From Lentilactobacillus senioris (GTDB taxonomy: Bacteria > Bacillota > Bacilli > Lactobacillales > Lactobacillaceae), in contig NZ_JAPQEZ010000004.1 in NCBI RefSeq assembly GCF_026798195.1, forward strand, positions 283-64,282: DNA of 64,000 bases, given 5' to 3'. Both the position numbers and the translations under genes were made by a program. Each line of letters opens with the position of its first letter. Positions within the stretch are counted from its first letter, which is position 1. This document shows positions 34,073 to 43,235 of the stretch, piece by piece. The notes beneath the pieces are model-generated. The model saw only the letters and a program-made list of their open reading frames with translations. It did not search any database and was not told the DNA's origin.

Positions 34073-35242
34073 ATGAGACGCAAGGGAGTTGTTAGATTAA
34101 TTTTTACAATTGCTGGAGCAGCAATCGGGGCGAGTTACTTTCCCATTTTTTGGATGGTATTGCAACTTAGCTATGGTACCTTGTTCAACAACATGTTTAC
34201 CAATGCCATTTTAGGAGCCATTATCTTTTATATTATTTCGTTGTTGCTGGACAAACAAGTGCTAAAGGTAGTAGATCAATTAGAGACGTCGTTAGCTAAA
34301 CAAAATCCAATCTCTTTGTTATTTGGAACTTTGGGAATGATTGTAGGATTAGTGGTGGCTATTTTAATTTCGACTGTCTTTTTCCGGGCTCACACGTTCT
34401 TCTTGAACACTTTAGTACCGGCTATTTTGATGCTGGTGTTAGGTTATGTGGGATTGCGGTTAGGTTCAACACAAAGTGGTCGGTTTAAGCGAGTATTTCA
34501 ATCACGCAAAAAGGCTGAGGAAGAAGCGGACTTAGACGAAAAAATTATTGATAAACCCATTGATGAAAATTATCATCATTACAAAATTTTAGATACTAAT
34601 ATTTTAATTGATGGTCGAATCTACGATATTGTCAAAACTGGTTTCTTAGAAGGGACGTTGTTAATTCCTAACTTTGTCTTGTATGAACTACAATATATCG
34701 CTGATTCTAGCGACAGTGTTAAACGGGTTCGGGGCCGGCGAGGATTGGATATTTTGAATAAATTACAAAGTGAAAAATTAATGCCGGTTGAAACCTACGA
34801 AGGTGACTATGATGACATTGATGAAGTTGATAGTAAATTAATTCAATTAGCTAAAGATGTTAATGGAGTAATTGTTACTAACGACTACAACTTAAACAAG
34901 GTAATTCAGTTCCAAAATGTTCAAGTTTTTAACATTAATGCCTTAGCTAATGCGTTACGCCAAAAGATCGTTCCGGGCCAAAAACTAAACGTAATGGTTG
35001 TTAAAAACGGAACCGAACGACAACAAGGGGTAGCTTACCTAGACGATGGAACCATGGTAGTAGTTGAAGATGGTCGTTATTTCTTAAATCAACATATCGA
35101 TGTAGTGGTAACTAGCGCTATTCAAACTGACGCTGGGAAGATGATTTTTGCTAAACCAGAACATTCTACTAAAGGAATTAGTGATACTAAAGATCCTAAA
35201 AGTAAAGAAAATACCCATAATCCTAAGAGAAACGGGAAGTAA
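34073..35242 (+). CDS. PIN/TRAM domain membrane protein (YacL family)
   Basis: This 389-residue protein has about four transmembrane helices (1-135), a cytosolic PIN nuclease-like domain (about 165-280, with acidic residues in ILDTNILIDGRIYDI and IVTNDYNLNKV) and a C-terminal TRAM domain (about 295-355), followed by a charged tail. The family occurs beside radA in Firmicutes; a nuclease activity on RNA is predicted by the fold but the role is not established. Of two adjacent ATGs I choose 34073, 7 nt after GGAGG. It is tightly linked to radA (20 nt). Confidence 0.88.
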   Translation: MRRKGVVRLIFTIAGAAIGASYFPIFWMVLQLSYGTLFNNMFTNAILGAIIFYIISLLLDKQVLKVVDQLETSLAKQNPISLLFGTLGMIVGLVVAILISTVFFRAHTFFLNTLVPAILMLVLGYVGLRLGSTQSGRFKRVFQSRKKAEEEADLDEKIIDKPIDENYHHYKILDTNILIDGRIYDIVKTGFLEGTLLIPNFVLYELQYIADSSDSVKRVRGRRGLDILNKLQSEKLMPVETYEGDYDDIDEVDSKLIQLAKDVNGVIVTNDYNLNKVIQFQNVQVFNINALANALRQKIVPGQKLNVMVVKNGTERQQGVAYLDDGTMVVVEDGRYFLNQHIDVVVTSAIQTDAGKMIFAKPEHSTKGISDTKDPKSKENTHNPKRNGK

Positions 35243-35328
35243 GCAGTTCAACCCTTTATTTTTAGGGCGGAGCATTGTACACTAAAACTACTAACTTAAT
35301 TTAAAAAACTAGAAAGAGGCGTTAAAAC

Positions 35329-36825
35329 ATGGCAAACGATGCAATTCGGGTTCGATACGCACCAAGTCCTACTGGACATTTGCATATCGGTAACGCGCGG
35401 ACGGCAATTTTTAATTATTTGTTTGCGCGACACAATAAAGGAAAGTTCATCATTCGAATCGAAGATACTGATACGAAGCGAAATGTTGAAGATGGTGAAC
35501 GCAGCCAATTAGAAAACCTTAAATGGTTAGGATTAGATTGGGATGAAGGTCCTGACAAACCGGGTGATTTTGGTCCTTACCGCCAATCAGAACGTCAAGA
35601 TATCTATACGCCACTAATTCAACAATTAATGGATGAAGATAAAGCTTACGAATCTTACCGGACTGAAGAAGAATTAGAAGCTGACCGAGAAGCTCAAAAA
35701 GCACGTGGTGAAATGCCTCATTATGAATACGAATATGCTGGTATGTCTGATGAAGAACGCCAAGCTGCTATTGAGGCTGCCCGGGCTAAGGGACTTAAAC
35801 CCGTTATTCGATTCCGAGTTCCTAAGAACCATGATTTTGCTTGGGATGATATCGTTAAGGGAAACGTTTCCTTTAACTCTGATAGCATCGGTGGTGACTT
35901 CGTTATCGCTAAGCGTGATGGGATGCCTACTTATAACTTTGCCGTTGTGGTAGATGATCATTTGATGAAAATCAGCCATGTCTTTCGTGGTGATGATCAC
36001 GTTGCTAATACGCCTAAACAATTAATGATCTATGAAGCCTTTGGCTGGCAAGCTCCTCAATTTGGTCACATGAGTTTAATCATCAGTGCCGATACGGGCA
36101 AGAAGCTAAGTAAGCGAGACGAAACTGTGCTTCAATTTATCGAACAGTATAGAGACTTAGGCTACCTACCAGAAGCAATGTTTAACTTCATTGTGTTGTT
36201 AGGTTGGTCACCAGTTGGTGAAGATGAAATCTTTTCAGTTAAGGACTTTATCAAGATGTATGACGAAAATCGCTTGAGCAAGTCCCCAGCTAAGTTTGAC
36301 TCCAAGAAACTAGAATGGATCAATAACCAATACGTTAAAGCTAGTGATGAAGATGTTGTTATGGATTTAGCATTGCAACAATTAATCAAGGCTGGTAATC
36401 TTCCTGCTGATCCAGATACTAAGACCATTGAATGGGCTCGGAAGCTAATTAACGTTTACAAGCAACAAATGAGTTACATGGCCCAAATTAACGAAATGGC
36501 AGAAGTTTTCTTCCACGAACCAGAAATGGTTAGCGGGGAAGCTTTAGCCGAAATTCAAAACGAAACTGCTCCAGTAGTTTTAAAAGAATTCCGCGATCGA
36601 ATTGCTTATTTACCAATTTTTGATAAAGTTCAAATCTTGGCTACCATTAAGCAAATTCAAAAAGATACCGGAATTAAAGGTAGAAAACTCTGGATGCCAA
36701 TTCGAATTGCCGTAACTCATGAAATGCACGGCCCTGAATTGCCAGAATCAATCGAATTAGTTGGAAAAGAAACTGCAGTTAAGCATGTTCAACAAACATT
36801 GGATCAACTTGAAGCCAATAATTAA
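35329..36825 (+). CDS. gltX: Glutamyl-tRNA synthetase
   Basis: GltX charges tRNA-Glu and, in bacteria lacking GlnRS, also tRNA-Gln before amidation. The 498-residue class I enzyme has the HIGH-type motif [17 protein letters not shown] (residues 11-27) and the KMSKS-type motif KKLSKRDET near 258-266, then the helical anticodon-binding part. GAAAGAGG precedes the ATG. tRNA-Gln(TTG) is encoded at 3.7 kb. The 86-bp gap from yacL holds a weak hairpin around 35250-35270 and no clear promoter. Confidence 0.96.
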   Translation: MANDAIRVRYAPSPTGHLHIGNARTAIFNYLFARHNKGKFIIRIEDTDTKRNVEDGERSQLENLKWLGLDWDEGPDKPGDFGPYRQSERQDIYTPLIQQLMDEDKAYESYRTEEELEADREAQKARGEMPHYEYEYAGMSDEERQAAIEAARAKGLKPVIRFRVPKNHDFAWDDIVKGNVSFNSDSIGGDFVIAKRDGMPTYNFAVVVDDHLMKISHVFRGDDHVANTPKQLMIYEAFGWQAPQFGHMSLIISADTGKKLSKRDETVLQFIEQYRDLGYLPEAMFNFIVLLGWSPVGEDEIFSVKDFIKMYDENRLSKSPAKFDSKKLEWINNQYVKASDEDVVMDLALQQLIKAGNLPADPDTKTIEWARKLINVYKQQMSYMAQINEMAEVFFHEPEMVSGEALAEIQNETAPVVLKEFRDRIAYLPIFDKVQILATIKQIQKDTGIKGRKLWMPIRIAVTHEMHGPELPESIELVGKETAVKHVQQTLDQLEANN

Positions 36826-36851
36826 TTAATCAAAAAATATTTATTAATTTA

Positions 36852-36890
36852 TGAGGTCCGTTGAATGTCAACGGGCCTCATTTCAATTTA
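36852..36890 (+). terminator. Terminator of gltX
   Basis: TGAGGTCCGTTGA pairs with TCAACGGGCCTCA (one G-T pair) around a 3-nt loop. The tail is T-rich but interrupted (TTTCAATTT), so termination may be partial. Confidence 0.75.
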
Positions 36891-36922
36891 CGAATTTAAA
36901 TTCTAGAATTAACGCCGATTTG

Positions 36923-36931
36923 TGCTATGAT
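36923..36931 (+). promoter_or_regulatory. Extended -10 promoter of the cysS operon
   Basis: TGCTATGAT is an extended -10 element 33 bp upstream of cysS; no good -35 is present, as usual for this class. The transcript should cover cysS, mrnC, rlmB and the NYN gene. Confidence 0.6.
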
Positions 36932-36964
36932 TTCAATAAATACCGATGAATCGAGGAAAAAGCC

Positions 36965-38380
36965 ATGTTACAAATTTTTAACACCCTGACCCGGCAAAAA
37001 GAAACTTTTAACCCACTCAACCCCGGAGTTGTTAATATGTATGTTTGTGGCCCCACCGTTTACAATTATATTCACATGGGTAACGCTCGTAGCGTCATCG
37101 CTTTTGATACTATTCGACGCTACTTAGAATACCGTGGTTATCAAGTTAATTACGTTTCTAACTTTACCGATGTTGACGACAAAATGATCAAGGCTGCAAA
37201 GGAAAATAATACGACTGTTGAAGCCATTGCTGACAAGTATATTGCTGCTTTTTATGAGGACACTAAGGCCCTTAATATCCAACCAGCTACTAAAAATCCA
37301 CGGGCCACTGATAATATTGCTGAAATTATTAGTTTTGTTTCCGAATTGATTGAAGCTGGTTACGCTTATGATGTAGACGGTAACGTTTACTATCGAGTTC
37401 GAAAATTTCCAACATATGGCGAATTAGCTCATAAAAACATTGATGAATTAGAAGTAGGGGCTAGCCAACATGTTGATGTAGCCAACGGTGAATTTGCTCA
37501 AAAAGAAGATCCGGTGGACTTTGCCCTTTGGAAAAAGGCGGATGATGGTGAAGTGGCCTGGGACTCTCCTTGGGGACCGGGACGGCCTGGCTGGCATATT
37601 GAATGCTCTGTGATGTCTACTCGTTATTTAGGGGACACCATTGACATTCATGGTGGTGGTGAAGATTTAATTTTCCCTCATCACGAAAATGAACGAGCTC
37701 AAAGTGAAGCTAAGACCCACCACCAATTTGTAAAGTATTGGATGCATAACGGCTTCGTGACGGTTGGTGATGATAACGAAAAGATGAGTAAATCATTGGG
37801 TAACTTTGTTACGGTTCATGACTTATTAAAAGAAGTGGACGGACAAGTCATTCGGTTATTAATGTCGACCACGCACTATCGACGGCCTATCCAATACAAC
37901 AACGCTAGCTTGCAAGAAGCCCAAAGCAATTTTAAGAAGCTACAAACTGCTTTTAATAACGTCATTTACCGGCAACAAAATGCCGAAGCCGGCAACGATC
38001 CTAAGGTCGAACAGGAAATTCGTCAAATTGTGGCCGACTTTACAGATGCGATGGATGATGATTTTAACGCCCAAAACGGGATTGCGGCAGTTTATGAATT
38101 GGCCAAATTTGCTAACGTTTATACTCAACGAGAATTGGTTTTTGCAGGCACCCTTCAATTCTTAGCCAAAACCTTACAAGATTTAACTGCTATCTTTGGG
38201 GTGGTATTGAGCGCGGAAACTATTTCGGATGAAGATATTGAGGCTTTGATCGCTGAACGAGAATTAGCTAGAAAAAATAAAGATTTCATCAGAAGTGATG
38301 AAATTCGTGAAGAACTTAAAGCCCAAGGAATTGTATTGGAAGATACACCACAGGGAACCCGATTCAGAAAGGAATCATAA
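36965..38380 (+). CDS. cysS: Cysteinyl-tRNA synthetase
   Basis: CysS charges tRNA-Cys. The 471-residue class I enzyme has the first zinc ligand and HIGH-type region [16 protein letters not shown] (residues 28-43), further zinc ligands around WHIECSVMS (near 212) and [15 protein letters not shown] (near 235-248), and the KMSKS loop EKMSKSLGN (near 271). GAGG lies 7 nt before the ATG. It begins a compact operon: mrnC starts 6 nt after its stop. Confidence 0.96.
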   Translation: MLQIFNTLTRQKETFNPLNPGVVNMYVCGPTVYNYIHMGNARSVIAFDTIRRYLEYRGYQVNYVSNFTDVDDKMIKAAKENNTTVEAIADKYIAAFYEDTKALNIQPATKNPRATDNIAEIISFVSELIEAGYAYDVDGNVYYRVRKFPTYGELAHKNIDELEVGASQHVDVANGEFAQKEDPVDFALWKKADDGEVAWDSPWGPGRPGWHIECSVMSTRYLGDTIDIHGGGEDLIFPHHENERAQSEAKTHHQFVKYWMHNGFVTVGDDNEKMSKSLGNFVTVHDLLKEVDGQVIRLLMSTTHYRRPIQYNNASLQEAQSNFKKLQTAFNNVIYRQQNAEAGNDPKVEQEIRQIVADFTDAMDDDFNAQNGIAAVYELAKFANVYTQRELVFAGTLQFLAKTLQDLTAIFGVVLSAETISDEDIEALIAERELARKNKDFIRSDEIREELKAQGIVLEDTPQGTRFRKES

Positions 38381-38386
38381 ACTTAC

Positions 38387-38797
38387 ATGGAGACTTATCA
38401 ACAACTTAACGGAGTAGCATTAGCTTATATGGGTGATGCAGCTTATGAAGTATATATTCGTCAGCATTTAATTGAGCAAGGACTAACTAAACCTACTAAG
38501 CTGCACCACGTGGCTACTAACTACGTTTCTGCCAAGGCTCAAGCGGCCTTAATTCGGCAAATGGAAACCGATCAATATTTAACCGATACGGAATGGGATT
38601 ATTTTAAACGTGGCCGTAACGCTAAAAGTTACACTCACGCTAAAAACACCGATGTACTAACTTATCGAGTTTCGACCGGTTTTGAAGCGGTGATGGGGTA
38701 CTTATACCTTAGTGGACAACAGGAACGTTTAGCTGAAATTGCGGCTTGGTGCATACAACAAGTGGAAGGAGGAAATTTACGTCATGAAACCAAATAA
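38387..38797 (+). CDS. mrnC: Mini-ribonuclease III
   Basis: MrnC trims the ends of 23S rRNA precursors. The 136-residue protein is an RNase III catalytic domain without the double-stranded RNA-binding domain. The conserved segments are [18 protein letters not shown] (about 9-26, catalytic Asp/Glu) and the second acidic region [16 protein letters not shown] (about 93-108). Its place between cysS and rlmB matches Bacillus. The 3' end overlaps the start of rlmB by 14 nt. Confidence 0.93.
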   Translation: METYQQLNGVALAYMGDAAYEVYIRQHLIEQGLTKPTKLHHVATNYVSAKAQAALIRQMETDQYLTDTEWDYFKRGRNAKSYTHAKNTDVLTYRVSTGFEAVMGYLYLSGQQERLAEIAAWCIQQVEGGNLRHETK

Positions 38798-39551
38798 TGA
38801 AGAAGAAAATAATGACTTTGTGATTGGGCGTCACCCAGTAGTTGCCGCTTTGCAAGCTAAACAAGAAGCAAATAAATTATTTTTGCAAACCGGCATTAAC
38901 GAAAAGGATCCGGTGATTGCTAATGCTTTAAAGATTGCTAATAAACAACACCTAGTAATTTCACGAGTACCTAAGCAAAAGCTAGATCTAATGACTGACC
39001 GACAAAACCATCAGGGAATTGTGTTAGCCGTTGCAGCCTTTGACTATGCTACGATTGATGATTTGTTTACTAACGCAGAACAAAAAAACGAAACTCCATT
39101 TTTTGTGATTTTAGATAATATTGAAGATCCTCATAATTTAGGGTCTATTATTAGAACTGCTGATGCTGCTGGAGTTCACGGAGTAATTATTCCCAAACGA
39201 CGAGCAGTGGGGTTAACTTCCACGGTGGCCAAGACTTCTGCTGGGGCTATAGAACGAGTGCCAGTGGCTCGAGTTACTAATTTAACTAACGCAATTAATG
39301 AACTTAAGGAGCGGGGAGTCTGGGTCTTTGGAACTGATATGCACGGGACAGACTACCGTCGTTGGGATGCCAAGGGAGCCGTAGCTTTAATTATTGGAAA
39401 CGAAGGTAAAGGCATTTCGCCACTAGTTAAAAAACAAGTGGATGAAATGTTAACTATTCCAATGGTCGGTGATATTCAAAGCTTAAACGCCAGTGTTGCT
39501 GCTAGTGTTCTTATCTATCAAGGATATAATGCTAGACATCCTTTGAACTAA
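38784..39551 (+). CDS. rlmB: 23S rRNA 2'-O-ribose methyltransferase (RlmB/TrmH family)
   Basis: RlmB-type SPOUT enzymes methylate the ribose of a guanosine in 23S rRNA (G2251 in E. coli). The 255-residue protein has an N-terminal substrate-binding domain (about 10-90, [12 protein letters not shown]) and a knotted SPOUT domain with motif 1 [22 protein letters not shown] (about 110-131), motif 2 [11 protein letters not shown] (near 205) and motif 3 [14 protein letters not shown] (near 232). AAGGAGG at 38766-38772 lies inside mrnC, 11 nt before the ATG at 38784. Target site by family only. Confidence 0.92.
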   Translation: MKPNNEEENNDFVIGRHPVVAALQAKQEANKLFLQTGINEKDPVIANALKIANKQHLVISRVPKQKLDLMTDRQNHQGIVLAVAAFDYATIDDLFTNAEQKNETPFFVILDNIEDPHNLGSIIRTADAAGVHGVIIPKRRAVGLTSTVAKTSAGAIERVPVARVTNLTNAINELKERGVWVFGTDMHGTDYRRWDAKGAVALIIGNEGKGISPLVKKQVDEMLTIPMVGDIQSLNASVAASVLIYQGYNARHPLN

Positions 39552-39560
39552 GGTGATGTT

Positions 39561-40097
39561 ATGAAAGAGGATCTGTTAATTGTCGATGCTTATAATATGA
39601 TCGGCAACTGGCCAGAGTTAAATAAATTAAAACTAAGTGGCAGACTGGAAGAAGCTCGAGATCAGCTGTTATTTACGTTGTCGCAGTATAAAAAATATCG
39701 AGATCTTAATATGATTGTAGTGTTTGATGCGATGTATGTTCCTGGTAACGCCAAAAGTTTTCGACAGTATGATATGGAAATTATTTGGACCAGTAAGGAC
39801 CAAACAGCTGATAGTTATATTGAGGCTTTAGCCCGGCAAAAGCAAAGTAGATTTGTTCAGGTAACGGTAGCTACTAGTGATCAGGCGGAACAATGGACCG
39901 TCTTTTCAGCAGGGGCATTAAGAATTCCGGCCCGTGAATTGTTATCAGATGTTAAGCGAGCAGAACGAGAAGTTAATCAAGAAGCCAAGGTGATTGCTGA
40001 TCGGGGTCAAATCTTTCGCCGCTCACCATTTACCGCTAATCAATTATTGTCTTTGGAAAAGCTGCGGGATGAATTGAGTCATCGAGGTCATAAATAA
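39561..40097 (+). CDS. NYN-domain ribosome-associated endoribonuclease (YacP/Rae1 family)
   Basis: This 178-residue protein has a NYN/PIN-like fold with acidic active-site residues in LIVDAYNMIGNWPEL (residues 6-20), MIVVFDAMY (near 51) and TVATSDQAEQWTVFSAGA (near 97-114). In Bacillus the homologue Rae1 cuts mRNA within the ribosome. It lies 9 nt after rlmB with a GGTGATGTT leader. Length matches the family (170 residues). The specific cleavage function is inferred from the relative. Confidence 0.87.
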   Translation: MKEDLLIVDAYNMIGNWPELNKLKLSGRLEEARDQLLFTLSQYKKYRDLNMIVVFDAMYVPGNAKSFRQYDMEIIWTSKDQTADSYIEALARQKQSRFVQVTVATSDQAEQWTVFSAGALRIPARELLSDVKRAEREVNQEAKVIADRGQIFRRSPFTANQLLSLEKLRDELSHRGHK

Positions 40098-40170
40098 ATT
40101 TATATTTGAAGATGTTAGTGGTTATATTTTGAGGCGATGAAACTCACGTTCGCTTGTTGAAAACGATCAC

Positions 40171-40215
40171 ATGAAATAATCTGAACCTATTCTGATAAGG
40201 GAGGGTTCATTTCAT
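40171..40215 (+). promoter_or_regulatory. Leader hairpin that includes the sigma-factor start codon
   Basis: ATGAAAT (40171-40177) is the exact complement of ATTTCAT (40209-40215), and GAACC (40183-40187) pairs with GGTTC (40204-40208), leaving a 5-nt bulge on one side. The Shine-Dalgarno AAGGGAGG (40198-40205) falls in the loop and stem, and the first two bases of the AUG are paired. If the structure forms in mRNA it would limit translation of the sigma factor. Confidence 0.5.
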
Positions 40216-40759
40216 GGAACAAACAAACCTTGATTTAATTAACCGGGCTGCAGCAGGTGACGATTTAGCAATTTTGCAATTATTTAATACTTATCTGCCA
40301 ATCGTAAAAAAACTGCAGTCAGAGTTTTACATTACTAACTTCGAGGCGGATGATTGGTATCAAGAAGCCCAAATAACGCTATTTCGTTCAACTCAAAAAT
40401 TCGACTCCACCAAAAACGTCACTTTTGGGAGTTTTTATAAACGCAATCTGCACAACCGGGTGATTGATTTAATTCGGGAATCTCAAGCTAAAAAACGAAT
40501 TCCCCAGTCTGAATTACACTCCATTGAGGCTAGGGAACAATATTACGTGGAAACGATTCAGGACCATCAAGATATCATGCCCGATTTAAAGGTGTTACTG
40601 GTGGAATCAATTGTAGAGGCTTTTGGTCAATTTTCACAGTTAGAAAAACAGACGTTTATTCAAATGTTGGAACATCCAAAAACACCGCACCAATTTTCAG
40701 CAGCCACTAGGAATGCTTTTGACCGGTGCCGAAAGAAATTTTACGATACTGTTGATTGA
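40214..40759 (+). CDS. Sigma-70 family factor (SigH/ComX-like)
   Basis: This 181-residue small sigma factor sits where sigH lies in Bacillus, between yacP and rpmG. Region 2 is visible in residues about 18-90 (DDLAILQLFNTYLPIVKKL; EADDWYQEAQITLFRSTQKFD; FGSFYKRNLHNRVIDLIRE), and a shorter region 4 at about 130-180 is divergent. In lactobacilli such proteins are linked to competence genes, but none are visible in this window. AAGGGAGG is 8 nt before the ATG and both lie in a potential hairpin. Its stop codon overlaps the -35 of the rpmG promoter. Confidence 0.85.
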   Translation: MEQTNLDLINRAAAGDDLAILQLFNTYLPIVKKLQSEFYITNFEADDWYQEAQITLFRSTQKFDSTKNVTFGSFYKRNLHNRVIDLIRESQAKKRIPQSELHSIEAREQYYVETIQDHQDIMPDLKVLLVESIVEAFGQFSQLEKQTFIQMLEHPKTPHQFSAATRNAFDRCRKKFYDTVD

Positions 40760-40784
40760 CTGAAGTTAAGATCAATGTTAGTAT
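40756..40784 (+). promoter_or_regulatory. Promoter of rpmG-secE
   Basis: TTGACT (40756-40761) and TAGTAT (40779-40784) are 17 bp apart. The -35 overlaps the sigma-factor stop codon (TGA at 40757-40759). Confidence 0.8.
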
Positions 40785-40811
40785 GAACTGTGATTGTCAG
40801 GAGGAAGTTAA

Positions 40812-40961
40812 ATGGCCTACAAAAAAGTAGCGTTAGCTTGTTCGGTTTGCGGGTCTAGAAATTATACGATTCCTACAAATCCGAATCGAACTAACCGTTT
40901 AGAAATTAAAAAATTCTGTAAGTATTGTGGTCAACATACGTTGCACCGCGAAACCAAGTAA
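40812..40961 (+). CDS. rpmG: 50S ribosomal protein L33
   Basis: A 49-residue protein beginning [18 protein letters not shown] and ending [14 protein letters not shown]. It keeps two CxxC pairs (CSVC near 10, CKYC near 38), so it is the zinc-binding form of L33. AGGAGG ends 8 nt before the ATG. Its position before secE is the standard Firmicutes order. Other L33 copies, some lacking the cysteines, are usual in lactobacilli. Confidence 0.95.
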   Translation: MAYKKVALACSVCGSRNYTIPTNPNRTNRLEIKKFCKYCGQHTLHRETK

Positions 40962-40983
40962 TCTTGCCGGGGAGGAAAAAACG

Positions 40984-41160
40984 ATGAAATTCATTAATTT
41001 TTTAAAGAGCGTCGTTCAAGAAATGAAAGAAGTTACCTGGCCTAATGCCCAAGAAACTAGAAGAGATACGTCAACTGTTGTTGGCACTTCGATTTTGATG
41101 GCAATCTTTTTAGGCTGCGTTGATTGGTTCTTTCAATGGGCTTTGCAATTATTTGCATAG
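40984..41160 (+). CDS. secE: Preprotein translocase subunit SecE
   Basis: SecE stabilises the SecY channel. This 58-residue form has the short single-helix type of Gram-positives: the amphipathic segment FLKSVVQEMKEVTWPNAQETRRDT (residues 5-28, containing the conserved EvtWP) and one transmembrane helix (about 33-55). GGGGAGG lies 7 nt before the ATG at 40984. An in-frame ATG at 40927 would overlap rpmG and give an unlikely N-terminus. A terminator follows, separating it from nusG. Confidence 0.94.
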   Translation: MKFINFLKSVVQEMKEVTWPNAQETRRDTSTVVGTSILMAIFLGCVDWFFQWALQLFA

Positions 41161-41177
41161 TCACTACCCGAATAGTT

Positions 41178-41186
41178 TGGTATACT
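41178..41186 (+). promoter_or_regulatory. Extended -10 element upstream of the secE/nusG terminator
   Basis: TGGTATACT is a strong extended -10 sequence. Transcription from it would start near 41193 and meet the hairpin at 41205-41226 at once, so it can serve nusG only by read-through or regulated antitermination. Confidence 0.5.
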
Positions 41187-41204
41187 AATACTGAAGCACG
41201 ATCA

Positions 41205-41230
41205 AAACCTGTTAAGCAACAGGTTTTTTT
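41205..41230 (+). terminator. Terminator between secE and nusG
   Basis: AAACCTGTT pairs exactly with AACAGGTTT around a 4-nt loop, followed by seven T. Confidence 0.9.
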
Positions 41231-41253
41231 GTTGGATTAAAAAGGAGAATATG

Positions 41254-41805
41254 ATGGTCGAATCAGCTGAAAAGAAATGGTACGTATTACATACGTATTC
41301 TGGATACGAAAACAAAGTTAAAATGAACTTGGATAGCAGAAAGCAATCCATGGGAATGGAAGATAACATTTTTAGAGTCGTTGTTCCTGAACAAGAAGAA
41401 CACGAAACTACTAAGAGTGGCGAAGACAAAGTTAAAATGGACAAAACTTTCCCTGGCTACGTGTTAGTGGAAATGGTCATGACTGATCAAGCATGGTACA
41501 TTGTGCGAAACACTCCAGGGGTTACCGGCTTCGTGGGTTCCCATGGACAGGGTAGTAAACCAACACCATTGTTGCCAGAAGAAATTGATCATGTTTTGAA
41601 GATGATCGGTATGAATGCTCGTCACGAACAATTAGATGTCGAAGTAGGCGATTCCGTGGAAATCGTGGATGGAGCCTTCTCTGGCTTAACTGGTAAAATT
41701 ACCGAAATTGATAACGAAAAAATGCGCTTGAAGGTTAACATTGATATGTTTGGTAGAGAAACTAGTACTGAACTTAAATTTGACCAAATCGACCCAATCG
41801 TTTAG
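41254..41805 (+). CDS. nusG: Transcription antitermination/termination factor NusG
   Basis: NusG binds RNA polymerase and modulates pausing and termination, and links transcription to translation. The 183-residue protein has an N-terminal NGN domain (about 5-115, WYVLHTYSGYENKVKMNL, FPGYVLVEMVM, TPGVTGFVG) and a C-terminal KOW domain (about 125-180, VEVGDSVEIVDGAFSGLTGKI). Of two adjacent ATGs I choose 41254, 6 nt after AAGGAG. It is preceded by a terminator and an extended -10, so its expression may be adjusted by read-through. Confidence 0.95.
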   Translation: MVESAEKKWYVLHTYSGYENKVKMNLDSRKQSMGMEDNIFRVVVPEQEEHETTKSGEDKVKMDKTFPGYVLVEMVMTDQAWYIVRNTPGVTGFVGSHGQGSKPTPLLPEEIDHVLKMIGMNARHEQLDVEVGDSVEIVDGAFSGLTGKITEIDNEKMRLKVNIDMFGRETSTELKFDQIDPIV

Positions 41806-41822
41806 AAAATTTAGGTAAGTAA

Positions 41823-41851
41823 TTGTCGCTAGGAAAAAGATGTGGTATACT
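41823..41851 (+). promoter_or_regulatory. Promoter of rplK-rplA
   Basis: TTGTCG (41823-41828), 17 bp, then TATACT (41846-41851) preceded by TG, an extended -10. It lies 88 bp upstream of rplK. Confidence 0.82.
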
Positions 41852-41881
41852 CAGGTGGTATGTTTTTGCATACTGATAAAC

Positions 41882-41913
41882 GTGGGAGGAGAAATCTAAT
41901 CTCCACTTACCAC
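41882..41913 (+). promoter_or_regulatory. Possible L1-binding leader element before rplK
   Basis: The segment starts GTGGGAGG and ends ACCAC, and can fold with an inner GGAG/CTCC pairing. The same frame, GTGGGAGG to ACCAC, recurs before rplA at 42411-42437. A recurring leader in the L11-L1 operon suggests a binding site for L1, the usual autoregulator of this operon in bacteria. Confidence 0.5.
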
Positions 41914-41938
41914 ACACGGACTTAAGGAGGTATGTCTC

Positions 41939-42364
41939 GTGGCTAAAAAAGTAGCTAATATTGTTAAATTGCAAATCCCTGCGGGCAAAGCAACACCTGC
42001 CCCTCCAGTTGGTCCTGCTTTAGGTCAAGCAGGTATCAACATCATGGGCTTCACTAAGGATTTCAATGCGCGGACTGCTGATCAAGCAGGTATGATCATT
42101 CCAGTTGTTATTACTGTGTATGAAGATCGTTCATTTGATTTCATTACTAAGACCCCACCTGCTGCTGTTTTGCTCAAAAAGGCTGCTGGTGTTGAACACG
42201 GTTCCGGCGAACCTAACACTAACAAGGTTGCAACTGTAACCAAGGATCAAGTTAAGCAAATCGCTGAAACTAAAATGCCAGACCTTAACGCTGCTGACGT
42301 TGAAGCAGCTATGCGCATGGTCGAAGGTACTGCACGGAGCATGGGCTTCGTAGTTGAAGACTAA
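41939..42364 (+). CDS. rplK: 50S ribosomal protein L11
   Basis: The 141-residue protein is full length. N-terminal domain [28 protein letters not shown] (about 10-37) with the proline-rich thiostrepton-region residues, and C-terminal RNA-binding domain (about 70-141, [31 protein letters not shown]). L11 forms the GTPase-associated centre with 23S rRNA and the L10-L12 stalk. The start is GTG after AAGGAGG. rplA follows 94 nt downstream. Confidence 0.97.
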   Translation: MAKKVANIVKLQIPAGKATPAPPVGPALGQAGINIMGFTKDFNARTADQAGMIIPVVITVYEDRSFDFITKTPPAAVLLKKAAGVEHGSGEPNTNKVATVTKDQVKQIAETKMPDLNAADVEAAMRMVEGTARSMGFVVED

Positions 42365-42410
42365 TTTAAGTTAGTCTTTGGGTAGCTTTGATGCGTAGCT
42401 GACGCGTCGC

Positions 42411-42437
42411 GTGGGAGGTTGAACCCGTTATAACCAC
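42411..42437 (+). promoter_or_regulatory. Possible L1-binding leader element before rplA
   Basis: GTGGGAGG at 42411-42418 and ACCAC at 42433-42437 repeat the frame of the element before rplK, in the 94-nt gap between rplK and rplA. GTGG can pair with CCAC and an internal GGTT/AACC pairing is possible. A translational autoregulation site for L1 is inferred. Confidence 0.5.
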
Positions 42438-42458
42438 ATTGCAAGGAGGAAAACACAC

Positions 42459-43151
42459 ATGGCTCGTAAAAGAGGAAAACAATATCAAGATGCCTTAAAG
42501 CAAGTAGATCAAGATAAAGCATACGCCGTAAATGACGCTGTTGAATTGGTTAAAAACATCGACTTTGCTAAGTTTGATGATACTGTAAGCATCGTATTTA
42601 ATTTAAACGTTGATACTAAACAAGCAGACCAACAACTTCGGGGGGCAGTTGTCCTACCTAACGGTACTGGTAAAGACCAAACCGTTGTTGTATTTGCAAA
42701 GGGTGACAAGGCTAAAGAAGCCGAAGAAGCCGGTGCAGATTTCGTTGGTGAAACTGACTTAGTTGAAAAAATTCAAGATGGCTGGTTAGACTTTGATGTC
42801 GCTATTGCTACTCCTGATATGATGGCTCAAGTAGGTCGTTTAGGTCGAGTATTGGGACCTAAAGGCTTAATGCCAAACCCTAAGACTGGTACTGTTACCA
42901 TGGACGTTGCTAAGGCAGTGTCTGACTCAAAAGCTGGTAAGGTTACTTACCGGACTGACCGTGATGGTAACGTAGCAGTTCCTGTTGGTAAGGTTTCATT
43001 TGACGCTGACAAATTGGCTGGTAACATCAAGACAATTGCTGATGTAATTGTTCGTGCCCGTCCAGCTGCTGTTCGTGGTACTTACGTAAAGAACGTTTCA
43101 ATTTCATCTACCTTTGGCCCTGGGGTTGAAGTAGATATTGAATCAATCTAG
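42459..43151 (+). CDS. rplA: 50S ribosomal protein L1
   Basis: The 230-residue protein forms the base of the ribosomal L1 stalk and binds 23S rRNA. Clear family features are [22 protein letters not shown] at the start, [22 protein letters not shown] (about 127-148) and [26 protein letters not shown] near the end. AAGGAGG lies 11 nt before the ATG. L1 commonly represses its own operon, and a repeated leader motif occurs in front of both rplK and rplA. Confidence 0.97.
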   Translation: MARKRGKQYQDALKQVDQDKAYAVNDAVELVKNIDFAKFDDTVSIVFNLNVDTKQADQQLRGAVVLPNGTGKDQTVVVFAKGDKAKEAEEAGADFVGETDLVEKIQDGWLDFDVAIATPDMMAQVGRLGRVLGPKGLMPNPKTGTVTMDVAKAVSDSKAGKVTYRTDRDGNVAVPVGKVSFDADKLAGNIKTIADVIVRARPAAVRGTYVKNVSISSTFGPGVEVDIESI

Positions 43152-43190
43152 TTTGTACTAGTTGGAATTAAATTCCGAAAAATCCCTATG

Positions 43191-43219
43191 TTGACGATTT
43201 TTTGCCAATATGGTAAAAT
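43191..43219 (+). promoter_or_regulatory. Promoter of rplJ-rplL
   Basis: TTGACG (43191-43196) and TAAAAT (43214-43219) are 17 bp apart, with TG one base before the -10. Confidence 0.88.
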
Positions 43220-43235
43220 CATCTTTGTTATATTT

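Noticed and set aside
35674-36021. A 115-codon antisense frame inside gltX
   Set aside because: It overlaps the catalytic core of gltX on the other strand and shows no coding signs of its own.
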